From a virus: a stretch of 31,579 bases of DNA. The translations under genes were made by a program, and so were the position numbers. The stretch spans positions 1 through 31,579 of IMG/VR virus record IMGVR_UViG_3300022539_000471. One strand, 5' to 3'. The first letter of the stretch is position 1. Each line of letters opens with the position of its first letter. The notes beneath the pieces are model-generated. The model saw nothing but the letters and a program-made list of their open reading frames with translations, was not told the origin of the DNA and did no database searches. This document shows positions 6,559-12,520 of this stretch, in pieces.

Positions 6559-6777
6559 ATGAAAGTAAGTCAAGTAAGGAAGATCATTAAAGTTACCATC
6601 GAGCTGGAGGGTGAGAAGGAGCTTGGGTGTTTGGACTATCTGTTGTTTTGTGATGTTCAACCATACGGAAGTAGCATTCGTACAAGAGTGCTCGAGCATG
6701 ATGGCTTAAGTTATGATGCTGATATTAGGCCTTTCCAGTCCAAACTAAGGGAACTACTGAGGGAGAATGACTGTTGA
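6559..6777 (+). CDS. Hypothetical protein of the local paralogous family, 72 aa
   Basis: Starts immediately after the previous stop, with AAGGAGGGAG upstream. KVTIELEGEKELGCLDYLLF matches the shared N-terminal pattern. The stop overlaps the next TTG start as TTGA. Tandem with 6385-6558, so a local duplication is likely. Confidence 0.68.
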   Translation: MKVSQVRKIIKVTIELEGEKELGCLDYLLFCDVQPYGSSIRTRVLEHDGLSYDADIRPFQSKLRELLRENDC

Positions 6778-7496
6778 GAAATACAAAAGATCTAGCGCTA
6801 GACCTGGATAAGCTAAAGCTACACATCCTAGTCTATGGCATCAGCGGAACAGGTAAAACTACATTCGCAGGTACATTCCCTAAACCTTATTTCTTTGATT
6901 TTGATAGGGGAATGCTTAGCCTGCGAGGGCAAGATATATCATACGAGACATATCTCGATGAGGATTTGACTAGACCTGATGCCTACCGTAGATTTCTGGA
7001 GCAGATGCATAGGTTTAAGAAAAGTCTAAATGGGTTTGAGACTATTGTTGTTGATAGCTTAACTACGCTGAGCGAGAGTATGATGTATCACATTCAATTT
7101 CTTAATGGTACGATAACGAAGCAACCCACACTGCAAGACTGGGGAATGGGTGTAGCTAAGCTGAGGGATTTGTTTCATGAGATCATGGCATTTGATTGCC
7201 ATACTATAGTTACTGCACATGAGGAGATGATAAAGGATGAGCTAAGCGGAGAGATTGTAAATCGACCTCTAGTAATCGGACAGAAGCTACCGCCAAGGAT
7301 TCCACTCTGGTTCGATGAGATATACAGGGCTCAGGTTGGGAGGGATAAGAATAGGAACCCTGTATATCAGTTGCTCACTACAGCTATGCGCAGATATACG
7401 GCTAAGAGTAGGATGAACGGGAAGCTTAAATGCTTCGAGGAACTGGAAGTTCCTGATTACAAGAGCTTGATGAAGAAGATTAAAGGAGGTGAGTAA
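6774..7496 (+). CDS. RecA-like AAA ATPase (AAA_24 / Sak4 type), 240 aa
   Basis: Walker A is GISGTGKT (residues 22-29). Walker B is IVVDS (91-95) after a hydrophobic strand. FFDFDRGM after the P-loop and VTAHEE further on fit the AAA_24 family, which includes phage Sak4 single-strand annealing ATPases. The size (240 aa) is normal. Likely role is recombination or annealing with the nuclease upstream and the DUF669-type protein downstream, which often accompanies it. The start is TTG 6774, overlapping the previous stop, with GAGGGAG about 9 bases before. Confidence 0.85.
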   Translation: MRNTKDLALDLDKLKLHILVYGISGTGKTTFAGTFPKPYFFDFDRGMLSLRGQDISYETYLDEDLTRPDAYRRFLEQMHRFKKSLNGFETIVVDSLTTLSESMMYHIQFLNGTITKQPTLQDWGMGVAKLRDLFHEIMAFDCHTIVTAHEEMIKDELSGEIVNRPLVIGQKLPPRIPLWFDEIYRAQVGRDKNRNPVYQLLTTAMRRYTAKSRMNGKLKCFEELEVPDYKSLMKKIKGGE

Positions 7497-7499
7497 AGC

Positions 7500-7871
7500 A
7501 TGAGTAAGATTAATGTAAACCTGGACGAGGTTGACGAGTTCGAGCCTATACCAACCGCACAGTACCTATGTAGAATTACAAAAGCAGAGCAGGTTAAGGC
7601 AAGTACGGGAGCTGATATGATTTCTTGCGAGGCTGAGGTAGCCGAGGGTGAGCACGAAGGGAGGGTGCTCTTTTTTAATACCATGCTCAAGACGAAAAAA
7701 GGGAAGGTTAATTACTACCTCAGAAGGCTCATAGAGGCTCTCGGTGTGGAATGGACAGCTAAGGGATTCAACACGGAAGATATGATGGGAGCAGAGTTCA
7801 TAGCGAATGTAGAACCACCTGATCCTGGACAGAGATTTAATAAGGTGACTGATTATCTGCCACCTAGTTAG
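7500..7871 (+). CDS. DUF669-type phage protein, probable ssDNA-binding partner, 123 aa
   Basis: Begins SKINVNLDEVDEFEPIPTAQ and contains VAEGEHEGRVLFFNTML and VNYYLRRLIEALGV, the pattern of the DUF669 family. These proteins lie beside Sak4-like ATPases in many phages and are thought to act like single-strand binding proteins; that role is by family and context, not shown in the sequence. AAAGGAGGTGAG precedes the ATG. Last protein gene before the first structured RNA. Confidence 0.78.
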   Translation: MSKINVNLDEVDEFEPIPTAQYLCRITKAEQVKASTGADMISCEAEVAEGEHEGRVLFFNTMLKTKKGKVNYYLRRLIEALGVEWTAKGFNTEDMMGAEFIANVEPPDPGQRFNKVTDYLPPS

Positions 7872-7877
7872 TAATTT

Positions 7878-8016
7878 ATCCGCTCTGGAGTACCTTTGAG
7901 TACTCGGTAATGGTCGTTAAGACCGAGGTCTCTGTCGCCAGGATAGGCATAAGCCGAGTTATTCTGGGAGGGTTGAGACGTGGTGCAGGGGATGGGGATA
8001 ACCTGCCAGAGCGGAT
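7878..8016 (+). ncRNA. Structured RNA candidate, member 1
   Basis: A closing stem of 10-11 bp (ATCCGCTCTGG 7878-7888 with CCAGAGCGGAT 8006-8016) encloses several hairpins: GAGTAC/GTACTC (7888-7893, 7900-7905), GGTC/GACC (7912-7915, 7921-7924), GTCTC/GAGAC (7928-7932, 7975-7979) enclosing CCAGGATA/TATTCTGG (7938-7945, 7960-7967) and GGC/GCC, then GCAGG/CCTGC (7985-7989, 8002-8006). It fills the gap between two genes. The closing stem, the CGTTAAGA loop and the ATGGGGA loop recur in the RNA at 10811-10956, with two compensatory pair changes. I match it to no known RNA class. Confidence 0.72.
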
Positions 8017-8073
8017 CGCAATTATAATATTATAGGAAAAACATCCTGAAACTATAAAGCTTGGTGAAGAAAA

Positions 8074-8460
8074 ATGATTATTGATAAAAAAGTTATATGT
8101 TTCCTGTTAGCAATTGCTGCGGTGCTTGTATTTACTTTCACACTAGCGGATTGCATGAGTGAGATAGATCATTCTAAAGCTCCCTGGCTGCGACGAACTG
8201 ATAAAGATCTAATAACTCAACTGCGAATGGAAATAAATGGCCTTAGTTATGCTCTGAGCACAATGGCTATTAACAATAGATATTTAAGAGGGCTTATTTA
8301 CACTACAAAGCCAGATCATTGGACAACGTGGATTGAGCTTTTGGATGAATGTAAAAGGCTTGAAGGAATAATTAAGGCAAAGAATGAAAGGATTAGAATA
8401 CTAGAGAAGCAACTGGGCATTCGACAATGGCAAACGCCAGCACCATATCGGAAGATATAA
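8074..8460 (+). CDS. Signal-anchored coiled-coil protein, possible inner-membrane spanin, 128 aa
   Basis: Residues 7-25 form a hydrophobic span (VICFLLAIAAVLVFTFTLA) after a Lys-containing start, followed by a mostly helical periplasmic-type part whose end (ECKRLEGIIKAKNERIRILEKQ) looks like a coiled coil. That topology and length suit an i-spanin, and it lies upstream of the M15 peptidase. No o-spanin lipobox partner was found, so a general membrane protein is equally possible. The ribosome site is weak (TGGTGAAG). Confidence 0.65.
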   Translation: MIIDKKVICFLLAIAAVLVFTFTLADCMSEIDHSKAPWLRRTDKDLITQLRMEINGLSYALSTMAINNRYLRGLIYTTKPDHWTTWIELLDECKRLEGIIKAKNERIRILEKQLGIRQWQTPAPYRKI

Positions 8461-8478
8461 GAATCTTTGGAGGAATAA

Positions 8479-8694
8479 ATGGGCATCTATAGTGAATGGG
8501 ATGAGTTCTGTAAGATGGCTAAAGAGAGTGCTGGAACAGCAGGTTCAAGCTTGCCTGCTCCTGCTCGCTGGCAGGATAGCATACTATCATACCTTGACGC
8601 AGTTAAGATATTCGTTGAGGTTTGTTTTCTCATACTCTTATATCTATGGAACTTTTACCTATGGCTAGATGTGGTTTTGTTATGGATAAAATAA
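8479..8694 (+). CDS. Small membrane protein, holin candidate, 71 aa
   Basis: GGAGGAA precedes the ATG. A soluble, Ser/Ala/Pro-containing N-terminal half is followed by one long hydrophobic segment at residues 43-70 (VKIFVEVCFLILLYLWNFYL and on). One span near the C terminus with a position just before the endolysin would suit a holin-like role. No family recognised. Confidence 0.65.
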   Translation: MGIYSEWDEFCKMAKESAGTAGSSLPAPARWQDSILSYLDAVKIFVEVCFLILLYLWNFYLWLDVVLLWIK

Positions 8695-8755
8695 GAAGGC
8701 GAGTCATCGAAGGCCGCCTAAGAAAGGAAAGATATAATAATATAGGAGGAATAAG

Positions 8756-8926
8756 TTGCGAACAAAAGAAGAGATTCAAGAACGAGCTGATGAGATTGCT
8801 GGAGAGAAGTATGGTAAGGCCTTCTATGAGCTGAGTGAGAAACAACAGGATAAGGTATATGAGGAAGCTCAGGAGTCATGGACTGACCACTATGCGAGCT
8901 TGGCAGATTCGATGAAGGAGAGATAA
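8756..8926 (+). CDS. Hypothetical helical protein, 56 aa
   Basis: TTG start at 8756 with ATAGGAGGAAT 5 bases upstream, a strong site that decides this frame over an overlapping one. The sequence MRTKEEIQERADEIAGEKYG and on is soluble, charged and helical. It ends two bases before the next ATG. Confidence 0.68.
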   Translation: MRTKEEIQERADEIAGEKYGKAFYELSEKQQDKVYEEAQESWTDHYASLADSMKER

Positions 8927-8928
8927 AA

Positions 8929-9054
8929 ATGATATGCCTACAATGTGGAAAGGTAATAAAGTGTTATATTGCAGGTTCAGTAGCGTGCCCTGAGTGTGGA
9001 AGTATTATGTCTGACGAAGATCATAGAAAAGAGGAGGAACAAAATGACATGTAA
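8929..9054 (+). CDS. Tiny zinc-ribbon protein, 41 aa
   Basis: CLQC (residues 3-6) and CPEC (20-23) form a rubredoxin-like zinc ribbon, with an acidic tail. Too short for routine gene callers but held between neighbours by tight spacing and an 11-base overlap with the next gene. Role unknown. Confidence 0.65.
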   Translation: MICLQCGKVIKCYIAGSVACPECGSIMSDEDHRKEEEQNDM

Positions 9055-9160
9055 ATACTGTGGATCAGAGGCAACTATGGATAATAAGTTCTATGTTATA
9101 GACTGTTGCAAGAGATGCCACGACGCAGGGGAAGATAGCACTGATAATGAGAATGATTGA
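9044..9160 (+). CDS. Tiny zinc-finger protein, 38 aa
   Basis: CKYC (residues 3-6) and CCKRCH (21-26) give a four-cysteine site with a possible His. GAGGAGG lies 7 bases before the ATG. The TGA overlaps the start of the peptidase gene by one base (TGATG). Confidence 0.65.
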   Translation: MTCKYCGSEATMDNKFYVIDCCKRCHDAGEDSTDNEND

Positions 9161-9627
9161 TGCACCCATCACCCATTACAATCTCCGCACTGATTACAGC
9201 TATACTCTTTGGGAGTTTGTACATGCCACAGATAAAAGAGCGTTTCCATAGGCGCATTAACAATGTATGGATCGGTTCGTACTATCGTCTTTATGAACTT
9301 GAGTCTCCTGATACTAAAGAAGTTAAGGTCGATCCAAAGCTCATAGCATGCTTAGATAAACTACAGAGGGAGAGTGAGAGTAGAGTTGTTATTACCTCTG
9401 GCTACAGAACTCCAGCACATAACGAGAAGGTCGGGGGAGCAGCTAGGTCATTCCACATGAAAGGTATGGCTGTTGATTGCTACCAGGTTGGATGTAAGAA
9501 TAAGAAAGGATTGCTCGCCTTAGCTAAAAGAGGACTCAAATGTGGATTTACCACAGCGATTATTTATAAGGGTCATGTTCACTTTGATGTTCGTTATGAT
9601 GGATTAGGATTAAGATATGCAAAGTAA
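9160..9627 (+). CDS. M15-family peptidase, probable endolysin with N-terminal membrane anchor, 155 aa
   Basis: The core has the M15_3 pattern: SGYRTPAHN, then SFHMKGMAVD (first zinc His and Asp) and GHVHFDVR (second zinc His). All catalytic elements are present. These enzymes cut D-Ala-containing peptidoglycan peptides. Residues 5-25 are hydrophobic (ITISALITAILFGSLYM) and probably act as a signal anchor. I take ATG 9160, coupled to the previous stop (TGATG). An extra TTG one codon upstream is the only alternative. Sits among small membrane proteins, as in a lysis group. Confidence 0.87.
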   Translation: MHPSPITISALITAILFGSLYMPQIKERFHRRINNVWIGSYYRLYELESPDTKEVKVDPKLIACLDKLQRESESRVVITSGYRTPAHNEKVGGAARSFHMKGMAVDCYQVGCKNKKGLLALAKRGLKCGFTTAIIYKGHVHFDVRYDGLGLRYAK

Positions 9628-9635
9628 AGGGAGGT

Positions 9636-10094
9636 ATGAATATGTCTCTATGGTCAGGGCTAATTAATGCTGAAGCAAAGCTTTTCATTCCACATCCGAA
9701 GGTGGAAAGGGAGAAGGTTGATAGCAAATACTTAGAGATTGCACTGCGTAAAGAGTTTGGGGAGGATGCTATTATCTATCTAGTTGATTATGATTATCAC
9801 TTGATAGATGTAGGTGAGATGAGAAATTTTTTAGCAGAAGATAAAACTAACCTAGCTAAGTATGTCCCTGAGTATCACGACTGCGATGACTTTAGTTTTA
9901 GATTAATGGGTCAGGTTTCTACTCCTGGTTGGAGCGATATTGCTTTTGGTATTGTATTCGCTCATACTCCAGAGGGGGAACATGCCGTGAATTGCTTTGT
10001 CTCGGCTACTCATGCAGTCCTACTAATTGAACCGCAGACTGATGAGATAATGGCAAAGCCTGAGAATTGGCAGGTGTTTTTCTGTTTAATATAA
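9636..10094 (+). CDS. Papain/transglutaminase-like fold protein (MOA C-terminal type), 152 aa
   Basis: YHDCDDFSFRLMG, then GIVFAHTPEGEHAVNCF and IEPQTDEI, place Cys, His and a polar residue as in the cysteine-protease domain of the agglutinin MOA-related family. Cys82 and the His of EHAVN would be the catalytic pair. GGGAGG precedes the start; ATG 9636 and ATG 9642 are both possible. The neighbouring M15 gene suggests a role at the cell wall or in lysis, but no signal peptide is seen, so it would need another route out of the cell. Assigned from memory of the motif. Confidence 0.65.
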   Translation: MNMSLWSGLINAEAKLFIPHPKVEREKVDSKYLEIALRKEFGEDAIIYLVDYDYHLIDVGEMRNFLAEDKTNLAKYVPEYHDCDDFSFRLMGQVSTPGWSDIAFGIVFAHTPEGEHAVNCFVSATHAVLLIEPQTDEIMAKPENWQVFFCLI

Positions 10095-10117
10095 GATAAA
10101 AAGGGAGGTGATTAAGC

Positions 10118-10399
10118 ATGGGAGTATACATGGCAGGATTAATGTTCCTGTTGTTCACTCTAGGCATGGGTGGTCCAATGGGGCAGGCTGATGAGGTTAT
10201 TATTACCGTACCTCCAGCTCGTGTGTTCGAGCTATCTAGCAACAGAACATTCGCAGAGCTGAAGCCTGGTTCTTCGGTATTCAAGGTTGAGCAGAATTCT
10301 CCATTGATAACGACCACTCAAAAGAAAAGTATTGGTGCAACAGCGATTGTAGTGATTGCTCTTGCATTGCTTATGTTTGGTGAGAATGGAGGAGATTAA
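10118..10399 (+). CDS. Membrane protein with two hydrophobic segments, 93 aa
   Basis: GGGAGGTG precedes the ATG. Residues 1-22 are hydrophobic (signal-like) and 73-90 form a second span (ATAIVVIALALLMFG), with an acidic end ENGGD. The middle (VPPARVFELSS and on) looks like an extracytoplasmic beta segment. Two spans and position in the lysis-like group make a holin or envelope protein possible. No family recognised. Confidence 0.68.
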   Translation: MGVYMAGLMFLLFTLGMGGPMGQADEVIITVPPARVFELSSNRTFAELKPGSSVFKVEQNSPLITTTQKKSIGATAIVVIALALLMFGENGGD

Positions 10400-10416
10400 G
10401 AGAGGAGGTGAGAAGA

Positions 10417-10806
10417 ATGAATCTATTTAGAGAAGGAGCAGCTTCGGGCTGTTATGCTGTGGCGTTTGTCTTGGATACAAACTTCGTCGATTTCAAGTGG
10501 GATATAGAGAAGTATCAGGTAGCGCTTAGGATGATTGATAAGGCCCGAGGGGATAAAAAGGTCACTGATGAAGAGATTGGAGACATCCTCATTGCATTAG
10601 GTGATGAACAACCTGTGTATCTAAAGCACGCCCTGTATGTTCTTGGAGCTTTGTTTAAGTCAAAGTCTGTGGACTTCGAATGGGAATCTGAGGAGTTTAG
10701 TGACGTATTTGATTGTTTGGATGACATGCGTGCTGACAATTACTTCACTGATGAGGAGCTAGCGGATTTCCTGAGAGTGCTTGGAGATACTTTGTCTGAA
10801 GAATAA
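10417..10806 (+). CDS. Hypothetical acidic protein with internal duplication, 129 aa
   Basis: ATG 10417 follows AGAGGAGG by 8 bases; GTG 10408 overlaps this site and is less likely. Two halves are homologous: VDFKWDIEKY, RGDKKVTDEEIGDILIALGD and then VDFEWESEEF, RADNYFTDEELADFLRVLGD. Each half has an Asp-rich loop before TDEE, which recalls EF-hand-like or helical pair repeats, but the 12-residue EF-hand spacing is incomplete. Last gene before the RNA cluster. Confidence 0.72.
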   Translation: MNLFREGAASGCYAVAFVLDTNFVDFKWDIEKYQVALRMIDKARGDKKVTDEEIGDILIALGDEQPVYLKHALYVLGALFKSKSVDFEWESEEFSDVFDCLDDMRADNYFTDEELADFLRVLGDTLSEE

Positions 10807-10810
10807 TTAT

Positions 10811-10956
10811 TAACTGCTCTGTGGCGTTCAAGCGTCAGGTTGGTGGTAGAAAAGCCTTTCCTGATACGGGTTGGTAGGGAACGACCAGTTCGTTAAGAGG
10901 CAATTGTGGGGTGGTTGTGGTAGCAGGTTAAATGGGGAACCCTGCCAGAGCAGTTA
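10811..10956 (+). ncRNA. Structured RNA candidate, member 2
   Basis: TAACTGCTCTG (10811-10821) and CAGAGCAGTTA (10946-10956) form a perfect 11-bp closing stem. Relative to the RNA at 7878-8016, two pairs differ on both strands: T-A becomes A-T and C-G becomes T-A. After the closing strand comes a small hairpin (TGGCG/CGTCA, 10822-10826 and 10832-10836, six-base loop). Shared primary elements are CGTTAAGA (10891-10898), the GCAGG/CCTGC hairpin (10923-10927, 10941-10945) with ATGGGGA in its loop, and CCAGAGC. The middle differs in sequence. Followed by GCAAT in both members. Confidence 0.72.
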
Positions 10957-10964
10957 GCAATACT

Positions 10965-11102
10965 GAGGAGCTCACCTTTATGGGAATATCGAGGGAGGCT
11001 ATGCGGAGCCTAGTGGTTGCCTGTTGGGAATCGGATGCTGAGCCTAGCCGCCAGCATCCTTGTGCGCTCTCGACGCTCTGTCCAACATTGGTGAGCTCCC
11101 TC
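10965..11102 (+). ncRNA. Structured RNA candidate abutting tRNA-Thr
   Basis: GGAGCTCACC (10967-10976) pairs perfectly with GGTGAGCTCC (11090-11099); GAG/CTC can extend it. Inside are GGCT/AGCC (10997-11000, 11007-11010), GGATGCTG/CAGCATCC (11033-11040, 11052-11059), TCGAG/CTCGA and GTTGG/CCAAC pairings. It ends one base before the tRNA, so it is probably co-transcribed and processed from the same transcript. An ORF track through it has no ribosome site. It shares no clear sequence with the other two RNAs. Confidence 0.6.
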
Positions 11103-11103
11103 T

Positions 11104-11176
11104 GCCAACGTAGCTCAACTGGTAGAGCAGCTGATTTGTAATCAGCAGGTTGGGGGTTTGACTCCTCTCGTTGGCT
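11104..11176 (+). tRNA. tRNA-Thr (anticodon TGT)
   Basis: Acceptor GCCAACG / CGTTGGC pairs fully. The D arm is GCTC...GAGC, the anticodon arm GCTGA-TTTGTAA-TCAGC places TGT in the loop, and the T arm GGGGG-TTTGACT-CCTCT contains G-U pairs. No CCA is encoded. The T loop TTTGACT departs from TTCGANT by one base. Confidence 0.92.
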
Positions 11177-11192
11177 CTAAGGAGGAAGGAAG

Positions 11193-11561
11193 ATGAAACC
11201 TAAAGTTATATGTATTTGTGGTTCGACTAGGTTTGCTGATTTGCATGCAATAACAAAGTGGGAGTTTGAGAAAGAGGGTAAGACTATATGCCTAATGATA
11301 AACTATCTGCCTTTCTGGTACGTAGAAGAACACGGTTGGATTCACCCTGACCATCTTGGAGAACAATCAGGATATAAGAAGGCATTAGATAAGCTCCATC
11401 TGAGAAAAATAGACTTAGCAGACGAGGTTTTTGTCATCAATAGCAACGGCTATATAGGTAAGTCAACTAAATGTGAGATAGAGTATGCAGAGGCAAAAGG
11501 CAAACCTGTGCATTACTTGGAGGAAAAAGATGGAAGAGGAGGCTATATTAAGGGTAATTAA
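11193..11561 (+). CDS. Nucleoside 2-deoxyribosyltransferase-like / DUF4406-type protein, 122 aa
   Basis: MKPKVICICGSTRF is a Rossmann-like first strand with glycine loop; LHLRKIDLADEVFVINSNGYIG and STKCEIEYAEAKGKPVHYLE follow, all typical of the nucleoside deoxyribosyltransferase-like superfamily found in phages. It probably acts on nucleotides or nucleotide sugars; the exact reaction cannot be read. AAGGAGGAAGG precedes the ATG, 16 bases after the tRNA. Confidence 0.78.
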   Translation: MKPKVICICGSTRFADLHAITKWEFEKEGKTICLMINYLPFWYVEEHGWIHPDHLGEQSGYKKALDKLHLRKIDLADEVFVINSNGYIGKSTKCEIEYAEAKGKPVHYLEEKDGRGGYIKGN

Positions 11562-11634
11562 TGTGCTATGTAACCTCTTATGGTTCTGTTGTTTTTTGCT
11601 AGTTATACTATTGTCAAGATATATGTCTAAATAA
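11530..11634 (+). CDS. Tiny single-span membrane protein, 34 aa
   Basis: ATG 11530 lies 8 bases after GGAGG and inside the previous gene. MEEEAILRVINVLCN is followed by a hydrophobic run LLWFCCFLLVILL and a basic end SRYMSK. The acidic start and basic end predict the C terminus in the cytoplasm. It resembles the 38-aa protein at 4655 in design only. Confidence 0.55.
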   Translation: MEEEAILRVINVLCNLLWFCCFLLVILLSRYMSK

Positions 11635-11645
11635 GGAGGAAGAGG

Positions 11646-11795
11646 ATGAGAATATGTGATAGATGTAAAGAGTCTGACGAAAGGGTTAACATTAGGGAGG
11701 TTGTAATTTATAGCACAAAGCAGGAGCTATGCTCTAATTGTCAAAGAAGGCTAGAAAGGATATTTTTGATGTTTATAAAGGAAGGAGGAAGCTGA
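11646..11795 (+). CDS. Small zinc-ribbon protein, 49 aa
   Basis: CDRC (residues 4-7) and CSNC (29-32) with an intervening segment of mixed charge form a zinc ribbon, followed by a helix RRLERIFLMF. GGAGGAAGAGG precedes the ATG. The stop is 2 bases before the next ATG. Confidence 0.68.
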   Translation: MRICDRCKESDERVNIREVVIYSTKQELCSNCQRRLERIFLMFIKEGGS

Positions 11796-11797
11796 AG

Positions 11798-11953
11798 ATG
11801 ATAGTAACACATAAAGAATGTTGTGAAAAGGCATTAGCTGATTACTTGTGTACAGTAATACAATTAGGTAAATATAATACTGTCATCCCAAAAGCGATTA
11901 TATTTTACCAAGAACATGGAGATGAAAATGAACAACAAAAAGCCCATTCCTAA
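11798..11953 (+). CDS. Hypothetical protein, 51 aa
   Basis: GGAGGAAG lies about 7 bases before ATG 11798. A longer version from TTG 11738 would overlap the previous gene and lacks a ribosome site. MIVTHKECCEKALADYL, then IPKAIIFYQEHGDENEQQ. Two adjacent cysteines, no recognisable family. Confidence 0.6.
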   Translation: MIVTHKECCEKALADYLCTVIQLGKYNTVIPKAIIFYQEHGDENEQQKAHS

Positions 11954-12248
11954 GTTCAGCTGTAAGCTAGAAAGAGGAAATCTCTCCCTCGAGATCTCTG
12001 CAGAACACAACATTATTGTATCACGCCAACACTTTGTTGATAATCGGCAGGCTGTAAAGGCAGCACAGATATCAGCTCAGCAGATGATGCAGAAGGGATG
12101 GAAGTTGGTAATGCTTAACGAGCAGAAGGTTAAGCAAAGTAAATTAGTCATTCCCACCTCATTAGCAGTTTCAAAAATTGAAAATAGTCCCCCTTATATA
12201 AAGGCGAGATTGCCTTTAGGGGATGGAACAGTGGGAAGGGAGATATGA
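11928..12248 (+). CDS. Hypothetical protein, 106 aa, with palindromic element inside its 3' end
   Basis: Three in-frame ATGs exist (11916, 11922, 11928); GGAG at 11918-11921 favours 11928. The middle is helical (RQAVKAAQISAQQMMQKGWK). The palindromic element at 12169-12183 encodes VSKIE near the end, so the C-terminal coding sequence may be under double constraint. Function unknown. Confidence 0.65.
   Translation: MNNKKPIPKFSCKLERGNLSLEISAEHNIIVSRQHFVDNRQAVKAAQISAQQMMQKGWKLVMLNEQKVKQSKLVIPTSLAVSKIENSPPYIKARLPLGDGTVGREI
12169..12183 (+). promoter_or_regulatory. Palindromic element, copy 3
   Basis: TTTCAAAAATTGAAA is preceded by CATTAGCA (12160-12167) and followed by ATAGT, as in copies 2 and 4. 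It lies inside a coding region, about 62 bases before the start at 12245, so it is farther from a start than the others. Confidence 0.65.
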
Positions 12249-12520
12249 TAGCCCTCATAAAACAAGCTAGGTATTTCAAGAAGGGTGATACTACGGCTAA
12301 GTCATTCAGGTTTAGATTCGCAAGTAAATGGAAAGTTGTACATCCTAAAGCGAGGGATAATCTTTATATGCTGTTTGATTTGGATGGGCGTTTTATTGGT
12401 ACTGTTACAGAGGAGGTCTTAATAAAAGCGAGGGAGAGCTATGAAGCTAGCAATAAGCAAGATCAAAGTAAAGGATCAGGTAAGAAAAGAATTCGGCGAC
12501 GTAGAGGGACTGGCAAGTAG
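12245..12520 (+). CDS. Hypothetical basic protein, 91 aa
   Basis: A KOW or SH3-like beta region (WKVVHPKARDNLYMLFDLDG) is followed by a very basic tail ending GKKRIRRRRGTGK. That tail is encoded in the stretch that overlaps the ParB-methyltransferase gene by 80 bases, so part of its composition may be forced by the other frame. Nucleic acid binding is plausible. GGGAAGGGAG precedes the ATG. Confidence 0.62.
   Translation: MIALIKQARYFKKGDTTAKSFRFRFASKWKVVHPKARDNLYMLFDLDGRFIGTVTEEVLIKARESYEASNKQDQSKGSGKKRIRRRRGTGK

Noticed and set aside
7878-8016. Group I or II intron
   Set aside because: The RNA lies between complete genes, interrupts none, and has no intron core or endonuclease.
8682-8834. 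Overlapping frame that starts MDKIRRRVIEG
   Set aside because: The TTG frame at 8756 has an excellent GGAGG and fits the operon spacing; this one lacks a ribosome site and would overlap it in another frame.
10932-11141. Open frame of 69 codons across the RNA block and tRNA-Thr
   Set aside because: It has no ribosome site and runs through perfect RNA stems and into the tRNA; a frame by chance.
10811-11176. T-box riboswitch before the following gene
   Set aside because: No T-box bulge sequence or specifier layout was found, and a complete tRNA follows instead.
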